From: Rhabditophanes sp. KR3021
Taxonomy: Eukaryota; Nematoda; Chromadorea; Rhabditida; Alloionematidae
Length of the DNA: 64,000 nucleotides
Direction of reading: 5' to 3'
Assembly (NCBI GenBank): GCA_963281155.1
Contig: CAUJLY010000003.1
Coordinates: forward strand, 1,302,001 to 1,366,000
Shown one piece after another: positions 44,319-55,026 of the stretch. The notes below the pieces were generated by a model. The model was not told where the DNA came from and searched no databases. It was given only the letters and a program-made list of their open reading frames with translations. Both the position numbers and the translations under genes were made by a program. The stretch's first letter is position 1; every line of letters starts with the position of its first letter.

Positions 44319-45065
44319 TTAATTCTTGTCCAAAAGATTGGCATTCTTTTTGTATTGAAGTTCAATTTCCTTGATAGGAAGCATGTCGAAGCTGTGGTTG
44401 TGGAGGTCGATATGGCCGTAGGTACGGAGACATTCGACTAGTTTGTCGAGGCTAGAGTAGGCTTCGGATCTTAATTCAGTGCCGTAATCGACGTACCATT
44501 GGCCTTGCTTGGCTTTTTTGATGGGGAAGAAATATTTTTTGCCGGCGCTGGATTTGTAGGCGAGGAATAGAGGGAGAGAAGGTTCAAGGGAGATGCCGTC
44601 TTGGGTGCGTTCGTGATACAAGTAGAAGAGTGTCTTCTTGGTGAGTAAGTTTTTGATAGCTGTTCTGGTATGACAGCCGGCGTAGGTGTAGGGCGGGAGA
44701 AGACATTCGTTTGACTTGGTGCAATCTACAGATGCGAAAGAATTAACAGATTCAGATATTGGACTTTGTGGGATCTTTCCACTCTTCTTGGACTGCTTTT
44801 TGATCTCTTTGTCATCTGAGTTCTTTTTGTCACAATTGTCTTTTTTCTTTTCTCTTTTAGCTGCCTTCAAAAAAGCCTTTTCTTCCTTATGCTTTCTCTC
44901 CTTATACTCCTTCAAACAGTGGTATCCGTGAGTTGGGCGATTTGGCCAGCAAACTCCAAGTAAGTCATTAAAAAGATTACCTTCCTTGTCTTCCTCAACA
45001 GTATAAGTCGGCGGAGAGACAACAGAGCCATTAGTTGTGTATTGCGTTGAACATTCTCCAGGCAT
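44319..45065 (-). CDS. SH2-like protein lacking the phosphotyrosine arginine
   Basis: An intronless 248-aa frame. Residues 48-98 are strongly basic and charged (KEYKERKHKEEKAFLKAAKR). Residues 124-220 look like an SH2 fold: PPYTYAGCHTRTAIKNLLTK at the alpha-A helix, TLFYLYHE at the strand that normally reads FLVRES, FLAYKSSAGKKYFFPIKKA, then YSSLDKLVECLRTYG at alpha-B. In a working SH2 domain the strand-B Arg binds phosphotyrosine; here the position reads His. Either the domain binds something else or it is structural. This is pattern reading of a divergent domain, so I hold it at moderate confidence. No kinase or SH3 part is present. Confidence 0.5.
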   Translation of the reverse strand: MPGECSTQYTTNGSVVSPPTYTVEEDKEGNLFNDLLGVCWPNRPTHGYHCLKEYKERKHKEEKAFLKAAKREKKKDNCDKKNSDDKEIKKQSKKSGKIPQSPISESVNSFASVDCTKSNECLLPPYTYAGCHTRTAIKNLLTKKTLFYLYHERTQDGISLEPSLPLFLAYKSSAGKKYFFPIKKAKQGQWYVDYGTELRSEAYSSLDKLVECLRTYGHIDLHNHSFDMLPIKEIELQYKKNANLLDKN

Positions 45066-45402
45066 TGTAAAATCAGTGAGCGAGTTGTCGATTTTTAAAG
45101 ACTAGTATCTGTCAATTAATTGCCTTTATAAATGTTTTTTGACAGTACGTTTAAATTCTAATTTTAACGAATGTACGCTTTTGCATTTAAGAAGTCAAGA
45201 CAATGAGAGATTATTTTCAATAAAATGATTTAATTCGATTAGTTAAGGATAAAATTTTATTATGGCAAAAGAAATACACATATAAATTTAGTTTCCGGAA
45301 CATTATTTATATCTTTGTTTTTACAAATTTCGACAATAACATAAAAAACCCGCAACTACAGATGGAATGATTTTGGTTATATGGCTTTATTAGTTGATTA
45401 GA
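45066..45402. other. intergenic
   Basis: About 340 nt between two minus-strand genes; AT-rich, with an AATAAA-type signal on the minus strand near 45370-45395 possible for the four-TM gene. No other feature seen. Confidence 0.35.
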
Positions 45403-46132
45403 TTAGTGTGGTGAGGTAGTTGAGGGATTGGCTTGAGATGAGATAGTTCTAGGGGATGGATATTCTTGAATTGAAACAGAAGAAAGTTCTTTTGTTTCGC
45501 AGGAAGTATTCATCCCACTTGAATTTGTAATTTCAGAATCTCTTTCTAATAAGATGTTGTTTGCGTGTGCATCTATAATTCTGAATGTACATAATAGTGA
45601 ATATAGATACAGTGAAGCTAGGGCCAAGCATCCTAGAGTAACAACAAATAAAACCGCAAATAATGGCGCCAGCGATCCAACTTTCTTTCCCAAATCAATT
45701 TGATCTGAATCTTCGTGTGAAGGTGGTCCACTCAAACTTTTTTGTCTCAAAGTAATATTAAAGTTGATAGAAGCACCTCCAATCAAAAACAATAACTCAT
45801 AACCCAAGACAAATAGAATCACAATTATCAATGCAATATGAACAATCATATTAGGAATCAAAAGATATTGCAATTTCTTTAAAACTCCAACAATATAAAT
45901 GGCAATACCGATGAAGGCAAATACGTTTGCTACTACTAAAAATACAAATCCCCATTCATCATTTTCTTTTGAATATTCATTTTCAAATCCCCAATAAAAG
46001 AGGGAACATGTGTAGTAGGCACACCAGAGGAATTCAAGTATGGAAATTATCAGGGTGCTAGCGAGGTATGGAATTTTATTGAAGCAAAACCTTTCACTAG
46101 GCATTTCTTTCATATTGCCCATTATGATCTAT
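45403..46132 (-). CDS. four-transmembrane protein
   Basis: The main exon encodes 239 aa from MGNMKEMPSERFCFNKIPYL, with four hydrophobic segments at about residues 18-44, 57-81, 88-117 and 150-179, short loops, one N-glycosylation-type site (NIT) in the loop between segments 3 and 4, and a 60-residue Ser/Thr-rich cytosolic tail. The layout fits LAPTM-like or MARVEL-like tetraspanning proteins, but no diagnostic motif is present, so I leave it unnamed. A strong acceptor TTTTTTATAG ends at 46133. The exon then reads ATC ATA ATG in phase 0, and a candidate upstream exon at 47414-47515 joins it in frame. The short form would start at the ATG after trans-splicing. Confidence 0.6.
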
Positions 46133-47413
46133 AAAAAATATTGTAAAAAGGTACTAAAACAGTATTACAAAAGGCACCAAAAAAGCATTATGCAGACACT
46201 TTTATTTTATTAGGATGGAGGTAAATGAGGTGGGAACGACCTTCAGCTTAATTGGAATCGCAAAAAAGACGACGACATTAAAAATCAATCGAATGATGAA
46301 TAATAATTTGGGAAAAAAGACTTGAACAAAATAAAAGAAGTTAGTTAGCTTTTATTAATAAATGTGTGTAAAGATGATGTACAAATTGGTGGTAAATAAA
46401 TTCGGAGAAAGAAGGACTGAATCAAAAGACCAATTAAATAACCAAAAGAATCAAGAAGGTTACGATTCATGAAGTGTCCTTTAACATCTGCTAATTTGAA
46501 AATATTTAAATACTACCTTGCACAAACCCTAGGAAGCACACATTTTGTGAACATACATGCACACACCATCATCATCTACATATGACAAGTAGAAGACGAT
46601 TACAATCACAAAAGAAAATGATCATTAACATCTTCCATTAATGTTGTAATGCCTCATCAGACGATATACCCATTCTGCTACATGATGTATAGCAATGGAA
46701 AAATGTACATACATATGTATATTTAGTTGTGGATAGAAAAGGTGATTGCAAGAGGACGATGAATAACCGGTTGAGACAATTATGACTAGATGAAACTTCT
46801 TTACTAATAGTTTGGTGTCTCTTTTTGCGATGCTATTAGGATGAACTATTGTGAATGGAAATTAAAAGTTTAAATAAGTAAATTATATTTTTGACATCAT
46901 CTTTTTATCCATTTAAATAACTAGAATGTATTTATATTACTTTAGATAACACTATATGTGGCTGTGGATAGAAAGTTTAATACCTCTATAAGTGGATAGC
47001 TGAAGGAAAACCAAAAGTTCCTACGACCAGTTAATAGGATCACCATTCTTTTTAAAGGGGGTAAAATAGATAGACCGGGCGTCTCTGACAAGACTAATAT
47101 TTGAAAAAGAATAGATGGGGATATTTGATTTGAATGGATAATGCCTTTACATCCTTTTCCTTTCGAAGAAAGGTTCGCTGATTAGAAGATGTGATATGAC
47201 CTCTTTAAAGCGTGTAGATAAAATGTGTATGTAGTATGTATTTGAACAAGTAGTCTCAATAATAATGAACATATATATTTTATTACATTTCATTACGAAT
47301 GGTTCCCGTTAATTTAAAGACAAAACAGCAGTCACCTGTGATTCAATCAAATATGGAATAAAAGTTTGTCATGACATAATAAAAACAAATTGGAATTTAT
47401 TTATTATACGTAC
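46133..47413. other. probable intron or upstream region of four-TM gene
   Basis: About 1.3 kb of non-coding AT-rich sequence. If the exon at 47414-47515 belongs to the four-TM gene this is its first intron; otherwise it is promoter. I see no other gene. Confidence 0.4.
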
Positions 47414-47515
47414 CTTGTTTATGAGTCCCGCTTGCTTCAAGAATGGTTCAGTTTGATTCAGCAAGTCATAGTTGTTGTTGTCGCCAAGCTTTTGTCTTTT
47501 TTTGGTATCCGACAT
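47414..47515 (-). CDS. candidate first coding exon of the four-TM gene
   Basis: Thirty-four codons (MSDTKKRQKLGDNNNYDLLN to AGLINK) lie between a consensus acceptor CTCTTTGCAG and a GTACGT donor, in phase 0. No other minus-strand exon nearby would suit it. Joined to the exon at 46132 it gives a continuous frame (INK-IIMGNMKEM) and adds a cytosolic N-terminal tail. The link is inferred from strand, phase and splice sites. Confidence 0.5.
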
Positions 47516-49406
47516 CACCTGCAAAGAGAATACAAAATTGTAAAACATTAGCATATTGAAATTTATATACACAATGATTCTCACTTTTGAGGATATAAAT
47601 ACATAAAATCAGTGAAGCGATATTTACTGCGAAATCAGTTATATTTTGACGTGCACAAGTGATATAGATAATTATATGTTGGAAGTAAAATTTTTAGCTA
47701 AAAACAGGTCTACAATTTTGCAACTAAACATAATTTCATAAACATTATAATTAAATAGCTAAAAAGGGAAACTCCAATTTAAGTGCTTTAAAAAAAGAGC
47801 TTGTTTACAAAATTCATTAAATAAAACTAGTCACCAAATAAGAACAAAAGAAAGATAAAAAGTTTGTTAGTAACAATGATACTAGTAAATTTATTCAGTT
47901 TGGGATCAGAAAAGTAGAAGATGAAGGTGCTAGATATAATTGTATGTTGATTTGCTCCAAAATAAATTAGATAAATATGAAGTGTCATGTAAAGACGAGA
48001 TTACTAATTTAATTAAAACTAGGAACAGTGATTTTAATATTGTGCATAGTTGGCTTTGAATAATTCGATAACCTTTTACTTTTTTTGTATAGTTAATAAA
48101 AGGAATGCCATCTTTTTTTGTTTAATTTAATCAAAATACAAAACTCTGTGGGGTGTGACAAATTGTAAAACAATTGACATTGATATTATGTGTACCAATA
48201 TGTTGTTTCTGTATCTTATTGGAAATTCATCCTTGATTGAACTAATTTAGACTGCGACTGTTAATTATAAAAAGAATTGTTTTGATCCCACTCTTTGATT
48301 AGATTTATTAATATTGTAGGTGAATGGAAGGGAAGATGAAAGGGTGTTGTTTAAAAAGACATGTAATTTAGGATGAATAAAGTACTCAATGGTTTATTCT
48401 TCTTTATTTATACGTAAGTTATAATAAACAGCTTCTGGAAAACGTTTGGAAAATTGACAGTAACTTCCCGAAGTTGTTAATGAACTTTTAGCAGGAAATT
48501 CCATATCAGATTTACATGTTGATTGTAAATTGTCTTAGCACCATTTTAATTCATGAAGAGACACTTATATTCAAATTTTAATGTTTCATTAAATTACAAT
48601 TCAAGTGACAACGTGGTTTATTTTGGAAAAAATGAATATCAACATAATTTATATGGGAGACACGTTTTAATTTAAGTTTTTAATCAAAATTTACTTCCAT
48701 GGCAAGCCAATTTCTGAATGGTCATTTTTCGTCCTAGAATCCTTCTTGTTGGGTGAAGCGGGAATGACTCGCTCCCACTGCTATCCTTTCCGTTCATCGT
48801 TAATCATAAAGGTTCAACTGTATGATTCTTGTAAGGGAGGAACCAGACAAATAAAATGGAAACACGTGTAAGATAGATACTTTGCTAGATCACCAGATTC
48901 GGAATACACTTTTTTGAAACTTCTTTTTTTATCATTGCCTTGCAAGCGGCCTATCCCTAATCAAATGAGATTTTAACTTTCTACATAAGAGCGTTGATTA
49001 ATGTAAACCTATTTTGACACTTATAAACATAGTACAAACAAATATTCTTTTATCACTTGGGGTCTTCCTTTATTAGTCATCCTAGCAACCGAACCACTTG
49101 ATTTTATATATATGCCAATAAACTCAGTTTTTTCATAACATCAGTTTAAGACTCATTCCCGAAGCAAGTCTGAGAAAAGTCAAGGTTTGTGACCACTTAT
49201 CCCTATGCCCCCGGAGAAATATATTTTATAAAAATTCTGTTAATGCAGTTTGGAAGCCATGGTTTTTATACTTAAATCACTAAACAGATCTTCAAGATCT
49301 CTTTTCTGCTGGGCAAGGGAGGCATTTAAATATCTCACGAAAAAAATATTAAGGACTAATTTACTAATTTACTAATTTACGGAATTTCAGGTTTAATTAT
49401 AAGGAA
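47516..49406. other. intergenic
   Basis: About 1.9 kb without a recognisable gene. The part at 48690-48980 is less AT-rich than its surroundings and contains small inverted repeats, but it matches no RNA family I know. Three copies of CTAATTTA lie at about 49354-49379. Confidence 0.4.
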
Positions 49407-49835
49407 ATGGTATTTAGTCCAGAATTTGTATTTAACTTTTATGCACATTCTCATCTTGATACGGAACGAGGGAAAACAACAAATCAAAGATGTATTAAAT
49501 ATGACGTATCAAAAGAAGATGGGCGAGTTCATCATTTTAGAGGAATGCTAATAAAAGTCAACAATCGAAAACCATTAATATTCCATTCAACATTATATAA
49601 AAACTTTTTAACAAAATTAGATGGTAATTTTGCAAATCACACTAAAAATGTAACACTTAAAAATGAAAGTTAGTATGATTATATTAAAAGAACTGCTCAT
49701 CGTTGCAAACAATGTATAGGAAATATGAAATTTTCAAAATCAACAAATGAAGAACTTGACAACTGTTGCAGTGAGTTTAAATTAGTAGAAAGGACAAATT
49801 TTAATATTTCAAAAAATTCATGGAAAGTACTTTAG
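49407..49835 (+). pseudogene. unknown coding remnant
   Basis: An 88-codon frame (MVFSPEFVFNFYAHSHLDTE to LKNES) runs into a TAG at 49671 and continues for another 50 codons in the same frame, with TAHRCKQCIGNMKFSKS and NNCC-like cysteines, ending at a TAG near 49833. The frame starts after an acceptor-like ATTTCAG. I do not recognise it. The near-continuous frame in very AT-rich DNA suggests a real but broken gene, perhaps secreted and Cys-containing. Confidence 0.35.
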
Positions 49836-50314
49836 TCTTTACTAATTAGTTTTAAATATTTGCAATAAATTTTATTTTGAGGAAGTAATTCACATATATA
49901 GATTGCGTTACTAATTTTTTAATTAAATGATTGCAAATTATTATAAAGTATTATGTCATTCGAATAAACTTAAAATTTATTAACCATTTATTTTGATCAT
50001 ATTTTAAACAGCAACAAAATATTAATTGTTGAAAATATTTATGAAAACAAACACAAGTCCCTGTAATTTCTAATTTAAAATTACATTATTTTTATACATT
50101 AATAATCATTAGTCTTTCACACGAAAAGTTCAATTTTTACCTTAAAATATACAATTCTCAGAACAAAAACTACATTCAAAATTATACTTTGAATTTAAGA
50201 TAACTTGTAAATGACGAACTATTGTGTTCACTTGTTTAAAAACTTATCTAGCTTGAATATTTTTTAATAAAACCAGCAATCTGATTGTTTTTCTGCTAAT
50301 TCCCTAATCCAATC

Positions 50315-51640
50315 ATGGCTAATTTACAAATTCTAATATTAGTATTTTGTGTAATCATTGATATTAGTTTATGTACTAACTTAACTTTTGGTAAGTTTTA
50401 TATTTTATTAATACTAATAAAATTTTGTACATTCAATACATTCTCAAATGAATATTTATAAAAATAAATTTGCATTTGCTCCTAATTTAATAAATCGCAC
50501 TACGCTTTTGAAAATACAGGAATTACTTTGTCAATAACATGTAGCAGTCATTATATAAAATCTTCAACTCAAGAATCCATTGATAATTGGGATAGGCCAA
50601 TTCATCTTGGTATTTTAATTGATGATAAAGCAATTATTGGTAAGCAAACTATATGTACATATTGTATATTAACAAATTTAAAAAGATTTGAACAAAAATT
50701 ATCAGCAACATTTATTTACCGTTTAATAAAAGAATGTAACTACATTCACTCAACTTAGAAAATAGTTATTGAATCTTGGCTGTGAAGATGTTGGTTCATT
50801 AAAAGATGTTTACAGAAAGTCTAGAATGAATAGACATACAAAGTTTATCAAAGCTCTATCTTTTACGAAATTTTGGAAGAAAAATGGTTACAACAGTTAT
50901 TTAATAATGACAGATCTTGACCATCGGTACTCAGAGCATTTTGAGTTTAAAATGACGCAATTGGCAAAACAAAATTTAAAGCCGGGGTATAAAAATGTTC
51001 CTGTTTTTAAATTTTTTGAATTGGACAATCGGTATAAATTTCCTTTACGTAGTAAACAGGACTTGCAATATGCCATGAAAAGAAAATGAGCTATTGTATT
51101 TGATAGTATGAAATTTGCCAAAGGTACACATTTTATCTATAATATTATCAAATTTATTTAGGTCATGCTATTGGCAGATTAAAATTATGGCTTAGAAGTA
51201 AAGAACCAAAAATACCTACTATACAGCTTCAAAAATATTATTATAAATTGATGTGATTATGGGAGTCTCAAATTGTTACAAGAAATGACATCATAGATTG
51301 TGATGAAAACTTTGTTTACCCTTACCGAAATAACGCTGCCCATGTATTTTTGAATCTTTATATTTTTTATAAATTTTTTAGAGACAGGAACTATGCAAAG
51401 TTGAATTCAAATTCTTGTAGTACTGATTGTTTTGCATACCATAAAGATTTTAAAACTGTTGAAGATCAAAAAATATTCAATGATGCTAAAAAGTTTTTGG
51501 CAAGAAAAAACAATCCAAAGTTGATATTGCTTTTAAGAAAAAGCTTAACTGATTATGTAAACACACAAAAGGAAAATGCGGACCCTAACACTTATTTACA
51601 TCTTATTTTTTTAACTCAATTACTTTTAGTAGGTAATTAA
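50315..51640 (+). pseudogene. GT49 (LARGE/B4GAT1-like) glycosyltransferase, broken
   Basis: The 5' exon (50315-50389) encodes a signal anchor, MANLQILILVFCVIIDISLC. Spliced to 50520 it reads GITLSITCSSHYIKSSTQES, then NWDRPIHLGILIDD, the pattern of the Glyco_transf_49 start (W-GPIS-A). After 50760 come SYLIMTDLDHRYSEHFEF, with a DLD motif at the expected metal-binding DxD site, FKFFELDNRYKFP and GHAIGRLKLWLRSKEP. The later part WESQIVTRND and CDENFVYPYRNNAAHVFLNL fits the family end. Breaks are a frame change near 50755 and in-frame TGA codons at about 51087 and 51254. C. elegans has a set of such genes (bgnt), some in clusters. Most likely a young pseudogene. Confidence 0.55.
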
Positions 51641-52141
51641 GACTTGTAAATCATAAAATAGCATTTTACATAATTTGAGGCATATTAAGCACTTACGTAT
51701 GCATATAAATATATACCATATAAAAACATTATCATATCCTTTATGTCTCCTCATTCTATCTACATAGTGTTAACATTAACGCTGTAGGTGTTAAATTTTA
51801 AAAAGATTTTATTTTCAATTATACATTAGTTTAACTTCCTATATGATTAAATATTTTTATTACAAGAGTTGCTATAATTAAATTCAACGTACCCTAATGT
51901 CCAAAACAAATTCCTTCTTAGTCCTATGTAATTAATTTGTAAATAAAAAAGCAAATAAATATTTTGTTTCTATTTCGTTATTTAAGAACCACAAGTCCCG
52001 AAGATATTTTACAAACATTTTAATAAATTGCCGGATACATGATTTTTATAAATTGTGATACTTTAAACTTATCCTAAATTTATTTTGAATTCAATTTTAG
52101 AAAAGTTGCTAACTTTTATATTTTGCTAATTTTCAGATACC
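51641..52141. other. intergenic
   Basis: About 500 nt of AT-rich sequence. An acceptor (TAATTTTCAG) lies 5 nt before the ATG at 52142 and suits trans-splicing of the chemoreceptor. Nothing else is seen. Confidence 0.4.
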
Positions 52142-53119
52142 ATGATAAGCTACTGTATTATATCAATTGATATTTTAGCAATTATTATTGCTGTTTTATA
52201 TATTCCTATTTTCATAAGTTCAATAAATCTACTAAAAAATCAAAAGACGTGGCACGTGCACTTTAAATATAGCATCTTTTTTATATTTACATCCTTATTG
52301 ATGAGAGAATTGGTTCATATTGCTCGTAGTGGCATGAATATTGTTTATTTCGCGGAAAATTCACTTGAAAGTTCAAATGTAACTGGCATTGATACTAGAA
52401 TCGAAGACTTCCGCGGGCTTTCAAATAACCTGCTAAGATTTGGAATGGAAATGATAATTATAGAAAGACTAGATGCCACAAGACGTAAATCAACGTATGA
52501 AACTATTGACAAGTTATATTTTTTCCTTATAATAACCATTTTACTGCTATTTCCTCTTAGTATAGGAATAAGAATGCTACGATACATAACATTTGTATCT
52601 TCATACGTTTTTTCAATAATATTAGCATGTCTAGACCTGCCACTACCAATTCTTTTCTATAAAATTAAACAAGTAAATAAAAAATATTCAACAATGGCTG
52701 AAGCTAAATTAAAACAGTTAACAGAAAAATTTACTTTAAAAAACAACGTTGACCTAATGCATAGGATATCCCCATTTTTACTTCCTCTAATTTATGTTCA
52801 AATAACGACGAATTTTTGTTTATTAATTCCTAATAATATAACAAGTATCCTGTTACAGAAGTTATTTTACACCATTATATTTTTTATTCGAGATTGCAAT
52901 TCAATCTATCAAACTCTATATTTTATTTTAAATGGATCGCCATTGACGTATGCAATAAAAGGATTTAAATCACACTCACTAGTATTCTTGCCACATAAAT
53001 TATTTCCTACCATTATGAAAAAGCATCAGTCAAACAAAAGTCAGAATACGTCAGATGTACTTACACATAATAATGAAGCTGCTGATAAATATTTTGAGCA
53101 ATTAAAAGAAAAATGGTGA
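52142..53119 (+). CDS. SRE-type seven-TM chemoreceptor
   Basis: A single-exon frame of 325 aa with seven hydrophobic segments. Nematode SRE marks are present: FGMEMIIIERLDATRRKSTY corresponds to the conserved ER...A...YE after TM3, and LTEKFTLKNNVDLMHRISPF corresponds to the RYQLxENIR region after TM5. The C-terminal tail is polar and short. SRE receptors belong to the large nematode chemoreceptor superfamily, usually expressed in ciliated sensory neurons. The frame is intact despite very AT-rich codon use like the surrounding DNA. It sits between a glycosyltransferase pseudogene and another receptor, in a rapidly changing block. Confidence 0.75.
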   Translation: MISYCIISIDILAIIIAVLYIPIFISSINLLKNQKTWHVHFKYSIFFIFTSLLMRELVHIARSGMNIVYFAENSLESSNVTGIDTRIEDFRGLSNNLLRFGMEMIIIERLDATRRKSTYETIDKLYFFLIITILLLFPLSIGIRMLRYITFVSSYVFSIILACLDLPLPILFYKIKQVNKKYSTMAEAKLKQLTEKFTLKNNVDLMHRISPFLLPLIYVQITTNFCLLIPNNITSILLQKLFYTIIFFIRDCNSIYQTLYFILNGSPLTYAIKGFKSHSLVFLPHKLFPTIMKKHQSNKSQNTSDVLTHNNEAADKYFEQLKEKW

Positions 53120-54016
53120 TATATGATAATGTTAATGCTAATTAATTACGATTATTTACTAATAAAAATTAATTTGAATCATTCTGCGTGAAGTTCATTG
53201 CATTTGTTTTGTCAAAAGTTTCAGACTGAATCACGAATACTTTTAAAGGCATTTGTTTAAAAAATCATTGAATTGTAAATACTTTAAAGAGTATATGTTT
53301 AAAAATCATTGAATCTTGAATACTTTTAAGGGTATCTGTTTAAAAAATTCATTGAATCATTAATTAATGTAATATCATTGCAAATATTTATTTTCAGTTT
53401 TTCAATGTGTTCTTTATCATTTTTGTAATCGAATATTGTTACAACAACTTAAGGATACAAACTTTATAACAAAAATGCTGATAAATAATAACAAATTGTG
53501 TAATTTGTATTTACTTAGTGATTGTTCTATTGCCAAATACCTAGCTGAAAAAGACATATAATAGTACATTATCATAAATTACCATCGATGTGTGCCTTCT
53601 TATGATAAAAATAAGCATTTATTACATACAATTGCTTAATAAATTATCTTTTATTAAATGCAGTTATTTTTATCTAGCAGAACTTTTGATTGAACTAAAA
53701 ACAATCATTATTATAGTAATTAACTTCTTTTTAAACTGAACTTTCTTAATTAACAATTACTATGCATTTTGTTTATTTTTAAATTTCCTATCTTGTTCAA
53801 TCATACTCAAATAATGATTATTATACTTTAGCTTATATTATATGGACTTCAAATTTGGCCAAAGAGAACTTAAATAGGCAACTCTTGCAAATGACAATCT
53901 AATAAATAGTTCTGTTGATTTGTGTAGAAATGCAAGCATTTATTATATTTTTAGCGTTTAAATATTTTCGCATACATTTCGAATAAAGATTTATACCCAA
54001 AGTTTCTGCTAATGTT
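53120..54016. other. intergenic with tandem repeat
   Basis: About 900 nt between two chemoreceptor genes; it contains the tandem repeat listed below. The first TM-encoding exon of the next receptor should lie near its end but is not recognisable. Confidence 0.4.
53227..53360. repeat. tandem repeat, about 52-bp unit, three copies
   Basis: Three imperfect copies contain CATTGAATC followed by GAATACTTTTAA and TGTTTAAAAAATC. Mild divergence between copies suggests some age. Confidence 0.75.
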
Positions 54017-54949
54017 TTGGCTTTGTCACTGATCAAACATTTCAAAGACAGTAATGGCTACAGTGGATACATTTGTCTCTTATTCTTCTCAATAGCGTTC
54101 GACTTATTTTTCAGTTTAGTAAGTATTATATTTCGAGTTGAACTTATAATCAGTAATGGATATTTACTTTATCACATTGTATACGATCAATCCATAAATA
54201 TACCAAAAACTTGGTATCGCTTCATTGTTTCATTTTTTATAATGGTTGTATATACAAATCTGAGTTTTGTAACAACTAACATAGTGGCTCGTTACATAAC
54301 AATTAGTAATCTTGTCAAAATTAAAACTTTCCATTTCTTTGTGGCTATTTTTTTGACTGGAATTATCCCTGCCCTTCTTTCAACTTATTTTTATCTCATT
54401 ATTGACATGGACATTCCTATAAATTATTTATATCCAGACAATTTTGAAATAGGAGTTTATAATTCTTATATTGGCTCATCATCAAAAGCTATCGGTTTTT
54501 TATATGTAAGTTTTGCTTCCAATATATTTAATTAACTTTTTTAGCTAGATTGGAAGTCATTTTTGATGGTTCTATTATTTGTGTTATACATAATAGCAAA
54601 CACCATCATTATTTTTATAACATACAGAAAGTATACTTTGTTTGAAACAGAGATGGGATTAGGATTATCTGCAGAAACAAAAAAATTAAATCAAGAGTTT
54701 AAATTTATGTTTTTAGCTCAGGGAATGAGTCCTTTAGTGTGTTCTGGAATTCCTTTATTATTTATTTGTGTTTCATTGATGCTTAATTTAAAATTAATAG
54801 GTGTTGGGTATGTCTTATTGTCAACTTCTCTTGTACCTCCAATCAACGTGTTTGTGTTCCTGTTTGCTTTATCAAAAAACCGAAGGAATTTAAAAAAACG
54901 ATTAAGAATATTTGGATTTGGAAAAACTGAACCAACTCCTGTTCTATAA
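54017..54949 (+). pseudogene. SR-type chemoreceptor (Srd/Str-like), 5' end missing
   Basis: Two exons, to 54505 and 54545-54949, join across a 39-nt intron. The readable part starts ANVLALSLIKHFKDSNGYSG, which fits the end of TM1 and the first loop, then SIAFDLFFSLVSIIFRVELI at TM2 and the rest through TM7, with LNQEFKFMFLAQGMSPLVCS at TM6 and LVPPINVFVFLFALSKNRR after TM7. No ATG precedes the first segment in frame (a TAA lies at 53984), and no acceptor with an upstream TM1 exon is obvious. Either a short 5' exon lies further upstream or the gene is truncated. The subfamily is uncertain. Confidence 0.5.
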
Positions 54950-55026
54950 AAAATGTCGTGAGAAGTACTTAAGAACAGTATTTTTTTCAAATGTATATTA
55001 AATACTTCCTTAATCATAAATACATA

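Noticed and set aside
48690..49230. Less AT-rich stretch with small inverted repeats, considered as an SL RNA or snoRNA cluster
   Set aside because: No Sm site, box C/D, H/ACA or spliced-leader sequence could be found.
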